Shown: piece after piece, positions 26,814 through 34,684 of the stretch
Layout: each line of letters opens with the position of its first letter
How positions within the stretch are numbered: the first letter of the stretch is position 1
Origin: Arthrobacter sunyaminii
Lineage (GTDB): Bacteria; Actinomycetota; Actinomycetes; Actinomycetales; Micrococcaceae
Assembly: GCF_018866305.1 (NCBI RefSeq)
Contig: NZ_CP076456.1
Location: 310,001 to 374,000, forward strand
Reading direction: 5' to 3'
Length of the DNA stretch: 64,000 nt
Notes under the pieces: model-generated
Database searches by the model: none
Told to the model about the DNA's origin: nothing
The model's input: the letters and a program-made list of their open reading frames with translations, nothing else
Translations under genes and position numbers: made by a program

Positions 26814-27692
26814 ATGACAAACACGAGCGGAACGCGGGCAATAGTCCTGGGCGGCGGGGGAGTAGCCGGCATCGCCTGGCAGATCGGCGTCCTGGCGACC
26901 CTGCTGGAGCACGGTATTGAGCTCAACGACGCCGACCTGGTGGTGGGAACGTCAGCCGGCTCCGTCGTCGGCGCTTCCCTGCGGTTCGGAGTCCTGCGGG
27001 AGGCGCTCGCGGCCCAGCTGTACCAACACGAAACGGAACAAGGCCCGGCAGGGCCGGGCGAGTTGCCGCACTTCAGTGTTGAGGAGTTCATCAACATGAT
27101 GAGTTCGGCCGCCCTCGGACCGGGCGGAGAGCAGGAAGCCCGTGCCCGGATCGGCAAGGCGGCGCTCGCTGCCGGCCAGGGACTTTCCGAAACCCGGTGG
27201 GTGGACACCATTCGGTCGCTTCTGCCGGCACCGTCATGGCCCTCCGGCCTGCTGAAAGTGACAACAGTGAATGCGAACGACGGCGCCTTTCACGTTTTCG
27301 ATCAATCGTCAGGCGCCGACCTGGCCCGGGCTGTCGCCGCAAGCTGCAGCGTACCCGGTGCCTGGCCGCCGGTGCTGATTGACGGCATTCCCTACATGGA
27401 CGGCGGGATGCGCTCCGCCTCGAACGCGGACCTGGCCACCGGGTATGACAAGGTACTGGTTCTCTCCTGCGCGCCGGAAGCGCCGGACAGCCCCTTTGGC
27501 CCCACCCTTCCCCAAGTATTGAGAGGTTTATCGGAGGGAGCTGAAACGTTCCTGATTGAAGCGGATGAGGCCAGCCTGTCAGCTTTCGGAACCAATATGC
27601 TGCTCTCGTCCACCCGCCGTCCGTCTGCGCTGGCCGGCCAGGAACAGGGCGCCGCAGTGGTGGATGCAGTGAAGGTGTTCTGGGGTGTCTGA
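26814..27692 (+). CDS. Patatin-like phospholipase
   Basis: Protein of 292 residues. The N-terminal GGGGVAGIAW oxyanion loop, the serine-hydrolase nucleophile elbow GTSAGS, and the DGGMRS motif (catalytic Asp) at about residue 197 define the patatin Ser-Asp dyad. Probably a cytosolic or membrane-peripheral lipid acyl hydrolase, since there is no signal peptide. Substrate unknown. Confidence 0.85.
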   Translation: MTNTSGTRAIVLGGGGVAGIAWQIGVLATLLEHGIELNDADLVVGTSAGSVVGASLRFGVLREALAAQLYQHETEQGPAGPGELPHFSVEEFINMMSSAALGPGGEQEARARIGKAALAAGQGLSETRWVDTIRSLLPAPSWPSGLLKVTTVNANDGAFHVFDQSSGADLARAVAASCSVPGAWPPVLIDGIPYMDGGMRSASNADLATGYDKVLVLSCAPEAPDSPFGPTLPQVLRGLSEGAETFLIEADEASLSAFGTNMLLSSTRRPSALAGQEQGAAVVDAVKVFWGV

Positions 27693-27792
27693 TTGCCGGT
27701 CACCGGGATTGGCCGGCGAGGATCGGCACACGGCTTCACCCGATGCTGTAATGGAAAAGGCGCACGGCCTTCCCCCAACGGAAAATGGTGAC

Positions 27793-28581
27793 ATGTCCAG
27801 CGACAGTAATTCTGCAGGAGCAACAGACCTGATCGATGCCGCGCGGGCAGCGCAGGACGAGACCGGAAAGGATTACTCCGGCCTTTTGCAGGACATGCTC
27901 TTGGAAACAAGCGACGTGGAAGGTTTTCTCGCCGACCTGACCCGCCTCACCGTCGACACCCTGGCCGCGCCCGGGCAGGAGCTGTTTTGCGGCGTGACCC
28001 TCCTGCGGCCGGGCAGTGCCGACACGGTGGCCAGTGACAGCGAGGAGTCCCGGCGCATGGATGAGGTCCAGTACCGGTTCGGCACCGGTCCCTGCCTGGA
28101 AGCAGCCCGCACCAACCGCACCGTTGTGGTGCGTGACATCACCACGGACCCGAGATGGGACGAGTACGCCAAAGCAATTGCCGGGTATGGCCTGAAATCG
28201 ATTCTGGGCGTTCCGATTCCCCTGGACGGAGACGCCCAGTGCGGCCTGAATGTGTATGCCCGGGAACCGAATGCCTTTACCGACGAAATGATCCGCGCGG
28301 CTGAAGAATTTGCCCGCGGCGCCTCGAAATCCCTGCGGCTCGCCGTGCGCATTTCCCAGCTGGGTGAAAGCAGGGAAAACCTCAAGGCAGCCATGGGTTC
28401 ACGCACCACCATCGACCTGGCCGTGGGAATCATCATGGCCCAAAACCGGTGCAGCCAGGAGGCCGCAATCGGCATCCTCAAAGCGGCGTCGAGCGCACGG
28501 AACGTGAAACTGCGGGACATTGCCGCCTCCGTTGTTGCCTCAGTGGGCGAAAAGGAGCCCAAGACCCACTTCGTCGACTAG
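27793..28581 (+). CDS. GAF and ANTAR domain regulator
   Basis: Protein of 262 residues. The N-terminal part contains a GAF domain (about 60-185: DTLAAPGQELFCGVTLL, FGTGPCLEAARTNRTVVVRD, GLKSILGVPI). The C-terminal ANTAR RNA-binding domain (about 195-250) includes SRTTIDLAVGIIMAQNRCSQEAA. ANTAR proteins act as antiterminators on paired RNA hairpins; no such hairpin pair is obvious immediately downstream. The ATG at 27793 is the best start; in-frame codons to 27685 overlap the previous gene. Confidence 0.85.
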   Translation: MSSDSNSAGATDLIDAARAAQDETGKDYSGLLQDMLLETSDVEGFLADLTRLTVDTLAAPGQELFCGVTLLRPGSADTVASDSEESRRMDEVQYRFGTGPCLEAARTNRTVVVRDITTDPRWDEYAKAIAGYGLKSILGVPIPLDGDAQCGLNVYAREPNAFTDEMIRAAEEFARGASKSLRLAVRISQLGESRENLKAAMGSRTTIDLAVGIIMAQNRCSQEAAIGILKAASSARNVKLRDIAASVVASVGEKEPKTHFVD

Positions 28582-28659
28582 CAGCGGCCCACAGCCCGAC
28601 GACGACGACGGCGGCCGCCGCCTCTGTCCCCGTCCGGCGCGCGGGGGGACACTGAAAAG

Positions 28660-29085
28660 ATGGAACTTTCAGACAGGGATCTCAACGCAACGCCACCGGA
28701 ATCCGGGAATCAGACCGATGCCGGGGCCCGGCCGGGCGATGCGCTGCCGGGACTGGTAATCCACGGCTTCGGCCCGGACAGCGGAACCTGGCTCGCCGGT
28801 GTGCTCCGAAGTGCAGGGAACTCACGCCGGGCGCTGGGCCCCGAACGGAGACTCGAGGTAGTGGTCCAGGGGTTTGGAGTGCGGCTCCTTCGCTCAGGCC
28901 TGGGAGACCAGAGCGCCCTCGACGGGGCCCTCTCGGAAGACATTCACGTTTTGGCCTGCCGGAACAGCATGACCCATGCCGGTATCCAGGCCGATGAACT
29001 GCACCGGGGCGTGGAAACCGTGGATGCCGCCGTCGCGCATTTGGCGCGCAGGCAGTGGGAAGGCTGGGCGTACGTCCGGCTGTAA
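28660..29085 (+). CDS. DsrE-family-like protein
   Basis: Protein of 141 residues. The C-terminal 90 residues show a flavodoxin-like alternating pattern with LEVVVQGFGVRLL, a short helix, IHVLACRNSM and a final WAYVRL, as in DsrE/F-like sulfur-relay proteins; the Cys of ACRNSM sits where these have a persulfide Cys. The N-terminal 30 residues are polar and disordered. Sulfur chemistry here is inference. Convergent with the DUF1905 gene, stop to stop. Confidence 0.6.
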   Translation: MELSDRDLNATPPESGNQTDAGARPGDALPGLVIHGFGPDSGTWLAGVLRSAGNSRRALGPERRLEVVVQGFGVRLLRSGLGDQSALDGALSEDIHVLACRNSMTHAGIQADELHRGVETVDAAVAHLARRQWEGWAYVRL

Positions 29086-29418
29086 TCAGGAAGGTCTCGT
29101 GTTCCCCGGGGCGGCGGCAGCCCGGCCTCCCCGGGTGGCCACGCTCAACCCAACGGACACCGTGTCGCCGTCGTCTATCCGTTCCTTGAGACGAACGTCC
29201 TTCCGCAGCGGCAGGGCATACCCGCCGCTGCGCGGAAGCAGCGAAGTCTCCCAATCGGTGGTCCCGATCCGGACACAGACGGGAATGGCGCCCCACCCAT
29301 AGGTGGCTGCGGCAGCTTGGGCGCGCACGTAGTCAGCCGCGTCTTCAGGCAGCAGCAGCCAGTAGAACGGCGCCGGCCCGCGCCACTCGAACACCTCAGC
29401 ACAAAATGTTGTGTCCAC
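29086..29418 (-). CDS. DUF1905 domain protein
   Basis: Small beta-rich protein, about 110 residues from the GTG at 29418. DTTFCAEVFEWRGPAPFYWL, WGAIPVCVRIGTTDWETSL and GGYALPLRKDVR are typical of DUF1905. The frame is open to a GTG at 29514, but that extra part is Pro-rich and would cover the TATAAT box at 29490. The shorter start places the domain at the N-terminus, as in homologues. Its ribosome site is weak, so the start is uncertain. Function unknown. Confidence 0.65.
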   Translation of the reverse strand: MDTTFCAEVFEWRGPAPFYWLLLPEDAADYVRAQAAAATYGWGAIPVCVRIGTTDWETSLLPRSGGYALPLRKDVRLKERIDDGDTVSVGLSVATRGGRAAAAPGNTRPS

Positions 29419-29489
29419 ACTGACGAAGGTAGTTTGCCCGGGTGGCGCAGGCAACGGAATAGCCGGAGGGAAAGCCCAGCCCGGCAACC

Positions 29490-29495
29490 TATAAT
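29490..29495 (+). promoter_or_regulatory. Consensus -10 box TATAAT
   Basis: Exact TATAAT whose end lies 6 nt before the A of an ATG at 29502, the distance expected to a transcription start. It would give a leaderless mRNA driving the small ORF and the DUF808 gene. No clear -35 element is seen. Confidence 0.45.
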
Positions 29496-29501
29496 TTCGA
29501 T

Positions 29502-29576
29502 ATGCCAAATCCACGCCTCAAGGGCGCCATCCATAAACAGTTGACCTCCCCGCACCAGCAAGGAGCACGGCTGTGA
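29502..29576 (+). CDS. Candidate leaderless 24-aa leader ORF
   Basis: Open frame of 24 codons beginning at the predicted transcription start. It is basic (MPNPRLKGAIHKQLTSP...) and ends in TGA that overlaps the GTG start of the DUF808 gene (GTGA). The DUF808 ribosome site AAGGAG lies within its last codons, so reading of the ORF could affect access to that site. Not confirmed as translated. Confidence 0.35.
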   Translation: MPNPRLKGAIHKQLTSPHQQGARL

Positions 29577-30598
29577 GCGGGGGACTCGTCGCCCTGCTGG
29601 ACGACGTCGCAGCCCTGGCACGTATCGCCGCAGCCTCTGTCGACGACATCGCTGCCGGAGCCGCGAAGGCGGGAGCCAAGGCTGCCGGCGTCGTCATTGA
29701 TGATGCCGCAGTGACACCGCAGTACGTGTCCGGGGCTGACCCGTCCCGCGAACTGCCGATGATCAAGAAGATCTTCTGGGGATCGCTCCGGAACAAGCTG
29801 CTGATCATCCTTCCCGCACTGCTGCTCATCAGCGCGTTCATTCCCGGCGTGATCCCGTTCATCCTCATGCTGGGCGGCACGTACCTCTGCTACGAGGGTG
29901 CCGAGAAGGTCTGGCACAAATTCTTCGGACACCACGAGGCTGCCAAAGAGGCACCGGCGGTAGAGCGGGGGCCCGACGCCGAATCCAAGGTCATCAAGGG
30001 CGCCATCACCACCGACTTCATCCTGTCCTGCGAGATCATGGTCATCTCCATGAACGAGGTGGGCGACGCATCCATCTGGGTCCGGGCGGCGATCCTGGTC
30101 CTCGTAGCCATCGCCATCACAGTGCTCGTCTACGGAGCCGTTGGACTGATCGTCAAGATGGACGACATTGGCCTGCACCTGACCAAAAAAGAGTCCGCCG
30201 GCTCCAAACGCTTCGGCGCCCTTCTGGTGAAGGGGATGCCCGCTGTGCTGGCTGCCATCACCTTCATTGGAACGATCGCCATGCTCTGGGTGGGCGGCCA
30301 CATCATGCTGGTGGGTGTCCATGATCTTGGCTGGCACGCCCCGTATGACCTGGTCCACGCCCTGGAGCACCCCGTGGCCGGGCTTGCGGTTGTGGGCGGT
30401 TTCCTGGCCTGGCTTGTGAACACGCTCTGCTCGGCCGTCATCGGACTGGTTTGGGGCCTGGTGGTCATGGCTGTTCTGCACCCTCTGATGAAGGTGCTGC
30501 CGTTCGGCAAGAAGAAGAACGGGCACGAAACCGGTGACACTCGGGCAGCGGTTGCCGGGCACCGGCCGGAGAAGCCGGACACCGATTCCACCGAGTAG
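29573..30598 (+). CDS. DUF808 family membrane protein (YedI-like)
   Basis: Protein of 341 residues. The conserved N-terminus MSGGLVALLDDVAALARIAAASVDD is the DUF808 signature, then KTAGVVIDDAAVTPQYV-like residues, followed by about seven to eight membrane helices (about 80-300) and a polar C-terminal tail. GTG start at 29573 with AAGGAG 7-8 nt upstream. E. coli YedI homologues have no settled function. The gene ends 26 bp before a terminator that belongs to a displaced tRNA-Ser 3' end. Confidence 0.85.
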   Translation: MSGGLVALLDDVAALARIAAASVDDIAAGAAKAGAKAAGVVIDDAAVTPQYVSGADPSRELPMIKKIFWGSLRNKLLIILPALLLISAFIPGVIPFILMLGGTYLCYEGAEKVWHKFFGHHEAAKEAPAVERGPDAESKVIKGAITTDFILSCEIMVISMNEVGDASIWVRAAILVLVAIAITVLVYGAVGLIVKMDDIGLHLTKKESAGSKRFGALLVKGMPAVLAAITFIGTIAMLWVGGHIMLVGVHDLGWHAPYDLVHALEHPVAGLAVVGGFLAWLVNTLCSAVIGLVWGLVVMAVLHPLMKVLPFGKKKNGHETGDTRAAVAGHRPEKPDTDSTE

Positions 30599-30624
30599 AC
30601 GCAGCGGGTCTCCCGGACAAAACA

Positions 30625-30667
30625 AAAGACCCCGTTTCCCTTGATTTACAGGGAAATCGGGGTCTTT
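30625..30667. terminator. Hairpin terminator, left repeat copy
   Basis: Arms AAAGACCCCG (30625-30634) and CGGGGTCTTT (30658-30667), with an inner pairing of TTTCCCT with AGGGAAA. Flanking A-runs and T-runs make it bidirectional. It would end DUF808 transcription, and is nearly identical to the hairpin at 41027. Confidence 0.8.
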
Positions 30668-30673
30668 CTCATG

Positions 30674-30699
30674 TGGCGGTGAGACGGAGGGATTTGAAC
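30674..30699 (-). other. tRNA-Ser 3'-end remnant (left attachment-site candidate)
   Basis: On the minus strand this reads as T-loop GTTCAAATC followed by a T-stem/acceptor 3' half ending in CGCCA. Upstream bases do not pair with the T-stem, so no full tRNA can fold. Compared with 41076-41100 it has a 2-nt insertion in the acceptor part and a few substitutions. Confidence 0.6.
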
Positions 30700-30720
30700 G
30701 CACTCCGGGCCGCTGAATAT

Positions 30721-30747
30721 CAAGGCCCGGAAAATGGCCGGGCCTTG
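30721..30747 (-). terminator. Hairpin downstream of the protease gene
   Basis: Perfect 10-bp stem CAAGGCCCGG / CCGGGCCTTG with a 7-nt loop. It is placed about 115 nt after the protease stop on the minus strand. Confidence 0.55.
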
Positions 30748-30861
30748 GCTGACCCGTGGTCTCGCAGGGCGGACCTGTTGGCTCATGCTCACACTGTAAT
30801 GAATGGTGAAGAGGAACCCAGGGATTGATCGCGGCAGCTCCCACCACCGTCCGGCTGATGG

Positions 30862-32139
30862 TCAGCAGGCGGCAGGCTCGCCATCTGGCAGGGTGGAGGC
30901 GGCGATCAGCCAGGCCTCCCCGTTCCACACCAGTGAGTACCGGATACTCCAGTCCGAACAGGTCTGCCCCAGCCTGCCATGTTCCGAATCCTGCTCGGTC
31001 GACAAGCGCACATCAGCTGTAAGGAAATCCCCCGTTCCCTCTACCGCAGTCACCTCGAGGCCACGCCAGAAGGAGGAACCGAGCTGTCCACTCCACGCAG
31101 TGAGGCCACCGAAAGTGCGCTGCAACTCCGGGGTGAACTGGTCAAAGGCAGCTGAGTAGGCGCCTACGTTGATTCCTTGACCGTGGAGGAGCAGGGCCTG
31201 TCCAATATTCTGAGCCTGATCGTGATCAGACCGGACGCTCAAAGGGAAGAATCCGTCGCCCGGTGCCGGCGCATTGCCGCAGGCGACAGGTTCCAGCGGG
31301 ATCGACCGCTCCTGCCACTCCTTCGCGGCAGCTTCGGCCCTGAATCCCGACACCGCATAGGCCATTCCTTCGGCACGGACGTCGCCATCCAATTGGACAG
31401 CGCTGACGACGCCGGCGACCCGGCCATCCTGGGTAAGCAGAGGCCCGCCACTGTTACCTGAATTGATTGCCGCATCCGTCTGGATGATGTTCTGGATCGG
31501 GCCGGCACCGAAATCGATTTCCCGGTCCAAACCGCTAACTGACCCTCGAGTGAACCCCAAGGGCTCGCCCAGCGGGTATCCGAGTGCTGCCACCTCCGTC
31601 CCGAGCGGCGGGTCGGTCTGCAGGAACATGAACTGGTGACCGTCCAAGGGTGTGCTCGTCTGCACAAGAGCAAGATCCGCGAGTTCATTGATGCCCAACA
31701 CGGACCCGGCAACAGAGCCTTCCGGTCGGGACAGGCGAACCGCCGAAGCGTCCGACACGACGTGCGCCGCCGTGACGACGAGATCTGGGCCGATGAGGAA
31801 CCCCGAGCCCGTTCTGCTGCTATCGCACGTCGTAACACTGAACTGCACGACGCCGGTCTCAACCCGGGCCACCGTGTCCGGCCAGCTCGCCGGGGTCGGG
31901 TCGAGGCTGGGCTCAGGCGTCGCGGCAGAATTAGAGGTGGGAGCGACGCCTGTGGGCGGATCTGTTGCGGGAGCAGCGGGGGAGGCCTGGTTCGTCGTCG
32001 GAGCTTCCCCTGCCGGCCCGGCGGTCCCGGGATCAGTCGTCGGAGCATCCCCACCCAAGACGCATCCGCTCAGGCTGAGCGCCAGACCCATGCCTGTACC
32101 GAGCAGGAGCGACATTCTACGTGCCTCGGTCACCATCAT
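30862..32139 (-). CDS. HtrA/trypsin-like serine protease lipoprotein
   Basis: Protein of 425 residues, probably anchored outside the membrane. The N-terminus has a hydrophobic signal and lipobox SLSGC at about residue 26, followed by a Thr/Pro/Ala-rich linker to about residue 85. The chymotrypsin-fold domain carries His (TAAHVVSD), Asp (ELADLALVQ) and Ser (AAINSGNSGGPL). No PDZ is evident; instead a C-terminal domain of about 140 residues with three Cys (VACGNAP, QTCSDWSIRYSLVW, PAAC) follows. AGGAGG lies 7 nt before the ATG at 32139. It faces away from the metal-oxidase operon within the island. Confidence 0.82.
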   Translation of the reverse strand: MMVTEARRMSLLLGTGMGLALSLSGCVLGGDAPTTDPGTAGPAGEAPTTNQASPAAPATDPPTGVAPTSNSAATPEPSLDPTPASWPDTVARVETGVVQFSVTTCDSSRTGSGFLIGPDLVVTAAHVVSDASAVRLSRPEGSVAGSVLGINELADLALVQTSTPLDGHQFMFLQTDPPLGTEVAALGYPLGEPLGFTRGSVSGLDREIDFGAGPIQNIIQTDAAINSGNSGGPLLTQDGRVAGVVSAVQLDGDVRAEGMAYAVSGFRAEAAAKEWQERSIPLEPVACGNAPAPGDGFFPLSVRSDHDQAQNIGQALLLHGQGINVGAYSAAFDQFTPELQRTFGGLTAWSGQLGSSFWRGLEVTAVEGTGDFLTADVRLSTEQDSEHGRLGQTCSDWSIRYSLVWNGEAWLIAASTLPDGEPAAC

Positions 32140-32583
32140 GGTGCGGCCTCCTGACGATGTAACCCGCGACGATGAACACTGCGGGCGCTAGAGGCATTAG
32201 GGTAGGCGCTGCCGGGAGCTCGGGTCTACAGAAAGGAAGAAAAGATAGTCGAGTACTACCTGATCTGTGGCGGGTAGCAGCCGGGTAGGCAGATGATTTC
32301 AGGGCGTGGCGACGCATGGCCACTACGACGTTGTTGCTGACATATGGTTGCCCCTTGCCCGAGCCCCTGCTGCCTGATGGTGCCGTTCACTACTGAACCC
32401 AAGCGGTTTCAACCACGCCTACTCCCTCAAACGCGACGAGCCTTGAAGCCGATTCCTTGGCATGTTATTTTAGGCACCTGCTAAGTAATCGAAGCTTTCT
32501 CCAGCAGCGCGATTACTGTCCAGTGTTTACCTCACTGTGACTGCGTTACGGCAGGTCACGGGCCGTTCTCACTCGGTGTTAAT
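32140..32583. other. 444-bp intergenic divergent promoter region
   Basis: Separates the leftward protease from the rightward metal-oxidase operon. It looks AT-richer than its surroundings, especially 32450-32600. No convincing ORF was found; a 27-codon frame overlapping the protease start has no ribosome site. Promoters for both directions must lie here, but no -35/-10 pair or known metal-sensor box could be fixed by eye. Confidence 0.5.
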
Positions 32584-33822
32584 TTGCATATACCTCTTGT
32601 AGATTCTTGTGCGATCGTGGGGTGTGCGGTGCCTGGGAATGCGCAGCGTTTAAGTGATACAGGACCTATTGACCCCCGGACGGGCTATCCACTGTGGTAC
32701 GAAGACGTCACGGGTACGCGTCTGGATCTGGCCTGGCAGCGCGATGACCCGAGAACCCCGGTCATCGCTGACCTGAATGAAAGCGGAACTCTGCGAGGCA
32801 TCGCTAACTTCCCAGGCGAGTCCTTCTACGTTACGGCGGAGGCGGAGCTTCCTCTAGGCGGAGGAGGACAGGACGGGGAAGTGAGGGTGGTCCTCGCTTT
32901 GGAGGCTACTTTTGCTACGGAAGACGTGATGGACGGCGAGCAGATCGTCTTCGGACGCATCCGGTTCCGGGTCCGCGACGGACGCCCGGAGACGACGTAC
33001 ACGCTCACGCACCCGTACGGCACGGTTCAGGCCACCACCGATGAGCGGGGTCGAGTGACTGCGACGGAGGACATCGGCCTGACACCGTTGGATTTTACCG
33101 GGGCTCTGGGCGGGCAGATCGCCCCCTTCCTGCAGTGGACGCCCGATCCCGCTCTGCCCGAGGGCTACATCGGTGACGGCGCCACAGAGCACACGATCAC
33201 GGGCAGTCCGTTCAACACTAACTTCGTCCTGGTGGAAGGCACCGGGGCGGGTACAGCTGGGGCTGACTCAGATCCGAATGATCCTGGGAATCCGGACAAG
33301 GTCTACACGGACCAATTCGTGCTGCAGGGCCGGATCGCCACGATCCATGGGGCGGAGATCACCCGCGCGGTCTACAGCCGAGCGGCGGCTGGGGCGGTGA
33401 TGGTGGAGGTGTTCGCCCGATCCGTTCCCGGACAGCAGCTCGGAGTATCACTTGGAGGTGGTCCGGAGACGCCTCTGCAGGGCGGGAATACCCCCAACTA
33501 TCTCTCCCGCATATCTGCGGGCAGCACGGTTCCGACGCAGGTCACCGTGACCAACCGGACTGATCCGGTTGCTCTGCCGGTAACCGTAGGGGTCACCGAT
33601 GCGGTGGCGATCACGCAGGCCGACTACGACAGTACCAACCAGACGCTCACCGTGAGCGCAACCTCCAGTGACCAGAGCGGCGCCCCGGCACTAACTGTCA
33701 CAGGGCGTGGCGGGCTGTCCGGCCCGGTCGGGGTCTTTGCTCTCGATGCCCCGCCGTCCACGGTCACGGTCGTCTCCGCCGCTGGCGGCACCAGCACAGC
33801 GATTGTCCGGATCGTGGCCTGA
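32584..33822 (+). CDS. Conserved protein of unknown function in metal-oxidase operon
   Basis: Protein of up to 412 residues, beta-rich. Landmarks: GPIDPRTGYPLWYEDVTGTRLDLAW near the N-terminus, GEQIVFGRIRFRV, TYTLTHPYGTV, EDIGLTPLDF, FLQWTPDP, ITGSPFNTNFVLVEG, and two C-terminal Ig-like repeats of Thr/Val-rich strands (about 290-412). No signal peptide or membrane helix is visible. The frame opens with a TTG at 32584, but family-like sequence begins only near the GTG codons at about 32617-32629, and no ribosome site is clear, so the 5' end is uncertain. I recall related uncharacterised proteins in other phyla, with no assigned function. First gene of the operon. Confidence 0.6.
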   Translation: MHIPLVDSCAIVGCAVPGNAQRLSDTGPIDPRTGYPLWYEDVTGTRLDLAWQRDDPRTPVIADLNESGTLRGIANFPGESFYVTAEAELPLGGGGQDGEVRVVLALEATFATEDVMDGEQIVFGRIRFRVRDGRPETTYTLTHPYGTVQATTDERGRVTATEDIGLTPLDFTGALGGQIAPFLQWTPDPALPEGYIGDGATEHTITGSPFNTNFVLVEGTGAGTAGADSDPNDPGNPDKVYTDQFVLQGRIATIHGAEITRAVYSRAAAGAVMVEVFARSVPGQQLGVSLGGGPETPLQGGNTPNYLSRISAGSTVPTQVTVTNRTDPVALPVTVGVTDAVAITQADYDSTNQTLTVSATSSDQSGAPALTVTGRGGLSGPVGVFALDAPPSTVTVVSAAGGTSTAIVRIVA

Positions 33823-33871
33823 CAGGATCCTGCCGGGCGCTGTCCCAACATCCAAGAATCAGAGGACCGTC

Positions 33872-34684
33872 ATGGAATACACACTGACAGGTAACTTTCT
33901 TGAGGCCTGCGACTGCACTGTCATCTGCCCCTGCTGGGTGGACGACGACCCTGTGGAGGGACACTGCACCGGGTTCGTCTTGTGGGAGTTTACCGGGAAC
34001 GGCACCGAGTCGAAGATCGATGGCCTCGTCGTCACTGGGTGCAAGGTCGTCAGCGTCGCAATCCACGCGGGCAAACGTCGCGACAGTTCAGCACCGGCCA
34101 CTTCGATGATCTACATCGACGTTTCGGACTGCAAGAACAAGGAAACCACGGATGAGCAGCTTTTTCAGGCCTTGCGGGGCACCTTCGCCGAACACCCCAC
34201 CAAGAAAGGAGGGGGCATAGGCCCGCTGGCTGAGCTGGCCGAGATGAGCGGAACAGTGGTCGGGGCCGAGCCGGCCATGATCTCCTTCGAGCTCGAAAAG
34301 GACGGCCCTGCGGACAAGAACGAACACCGCTGGACGGCTACAGTCACCCGCACCCGAACAAACCCGCAGGAACCGCAAGCGGAACCCCTTCAAGACCTGT
34401 TGATTCACGCGACAGGGCAACCGGAGCGGTTTGACGTGGACGAGAACCAGAACGCTAAGAGTCAGCCGTTGGAGCTCTCCAACACCGCGCTCACCTACGA
34501 GCTACAGGCCCAGAACCCGGTGACTGCCCAGGCGGGGGATGAGTTAATCATCAATGTCGGTGCCCTGCCCGGAGGCAACATCAACGTCAAGGGCCGCTCG
34601 GGCATGCGCGGCACCTTTCACTACCGCTACCCCGCAGCAGGAGTGCACACGGGCATGCCTGGTGAAGAAGCACCAGCATCATGA
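33872..34684 (+). CDS. DUF1326 protein with N-terminal Cys cluster
   Basis: Protein of 270 residues. The DUF1326 core starts at the N-terminus: GNFLEACDCTVICPCW with Cys13, 15, 19 and 21, then His31-Cys32, a likely metal-binding cluster. Later GLVVTGCKVV and a beta-rich remainder follow, with a C-terminal Gly/Asn region. No signal peptide. The AGAGGA site precedes the ATG at 33872. Its stop overlaps the start of the DUF2182 gene (ATGA), so the two are translationally coupled. DUF1326 and DUF2182 are known to co-occur. Metal delivery or oxidation-related role is inference from the neighbouring copper oxidase. Confidence 0.8.
   Translation: MEYTLTGNFLEACDCTVICPCWVDDDPVEGHCTGFVLWEFTGNGTESKIDGLVVTGCKVVSVAIHAGKRRDSSAPATSMIYIDVSDCKNKETTDEQLFQALRGTFAEHPTKKGGGIGPLAELAEMSGTVVGAEPAMISFELEKDGPADKNEHRWTATVTRTRTNPQEPQAEPLQDLLIHATGQPERFDVDENQNAKSQPLELSNTALTYELQAQNPVTAQAGDELIINVGALPGGNINVKGRSGMRGTFHYRYPAAGVHTGMPGEEAPAS

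Noticed and set aside
30674..30762. A second complete tRNA gene at the left boundary
   Set aside because: Only the T-loop and acceptor 3' half are present; the sequence beyond does not pair with the T-stem and no anticodon arm is found.
32117..32199. Small membrane-like ORF of 27 codons overlapping the protease start
   Set aside because: One hydrophobic stretch only, no ribosome site, and it overlaps a well-supported start.
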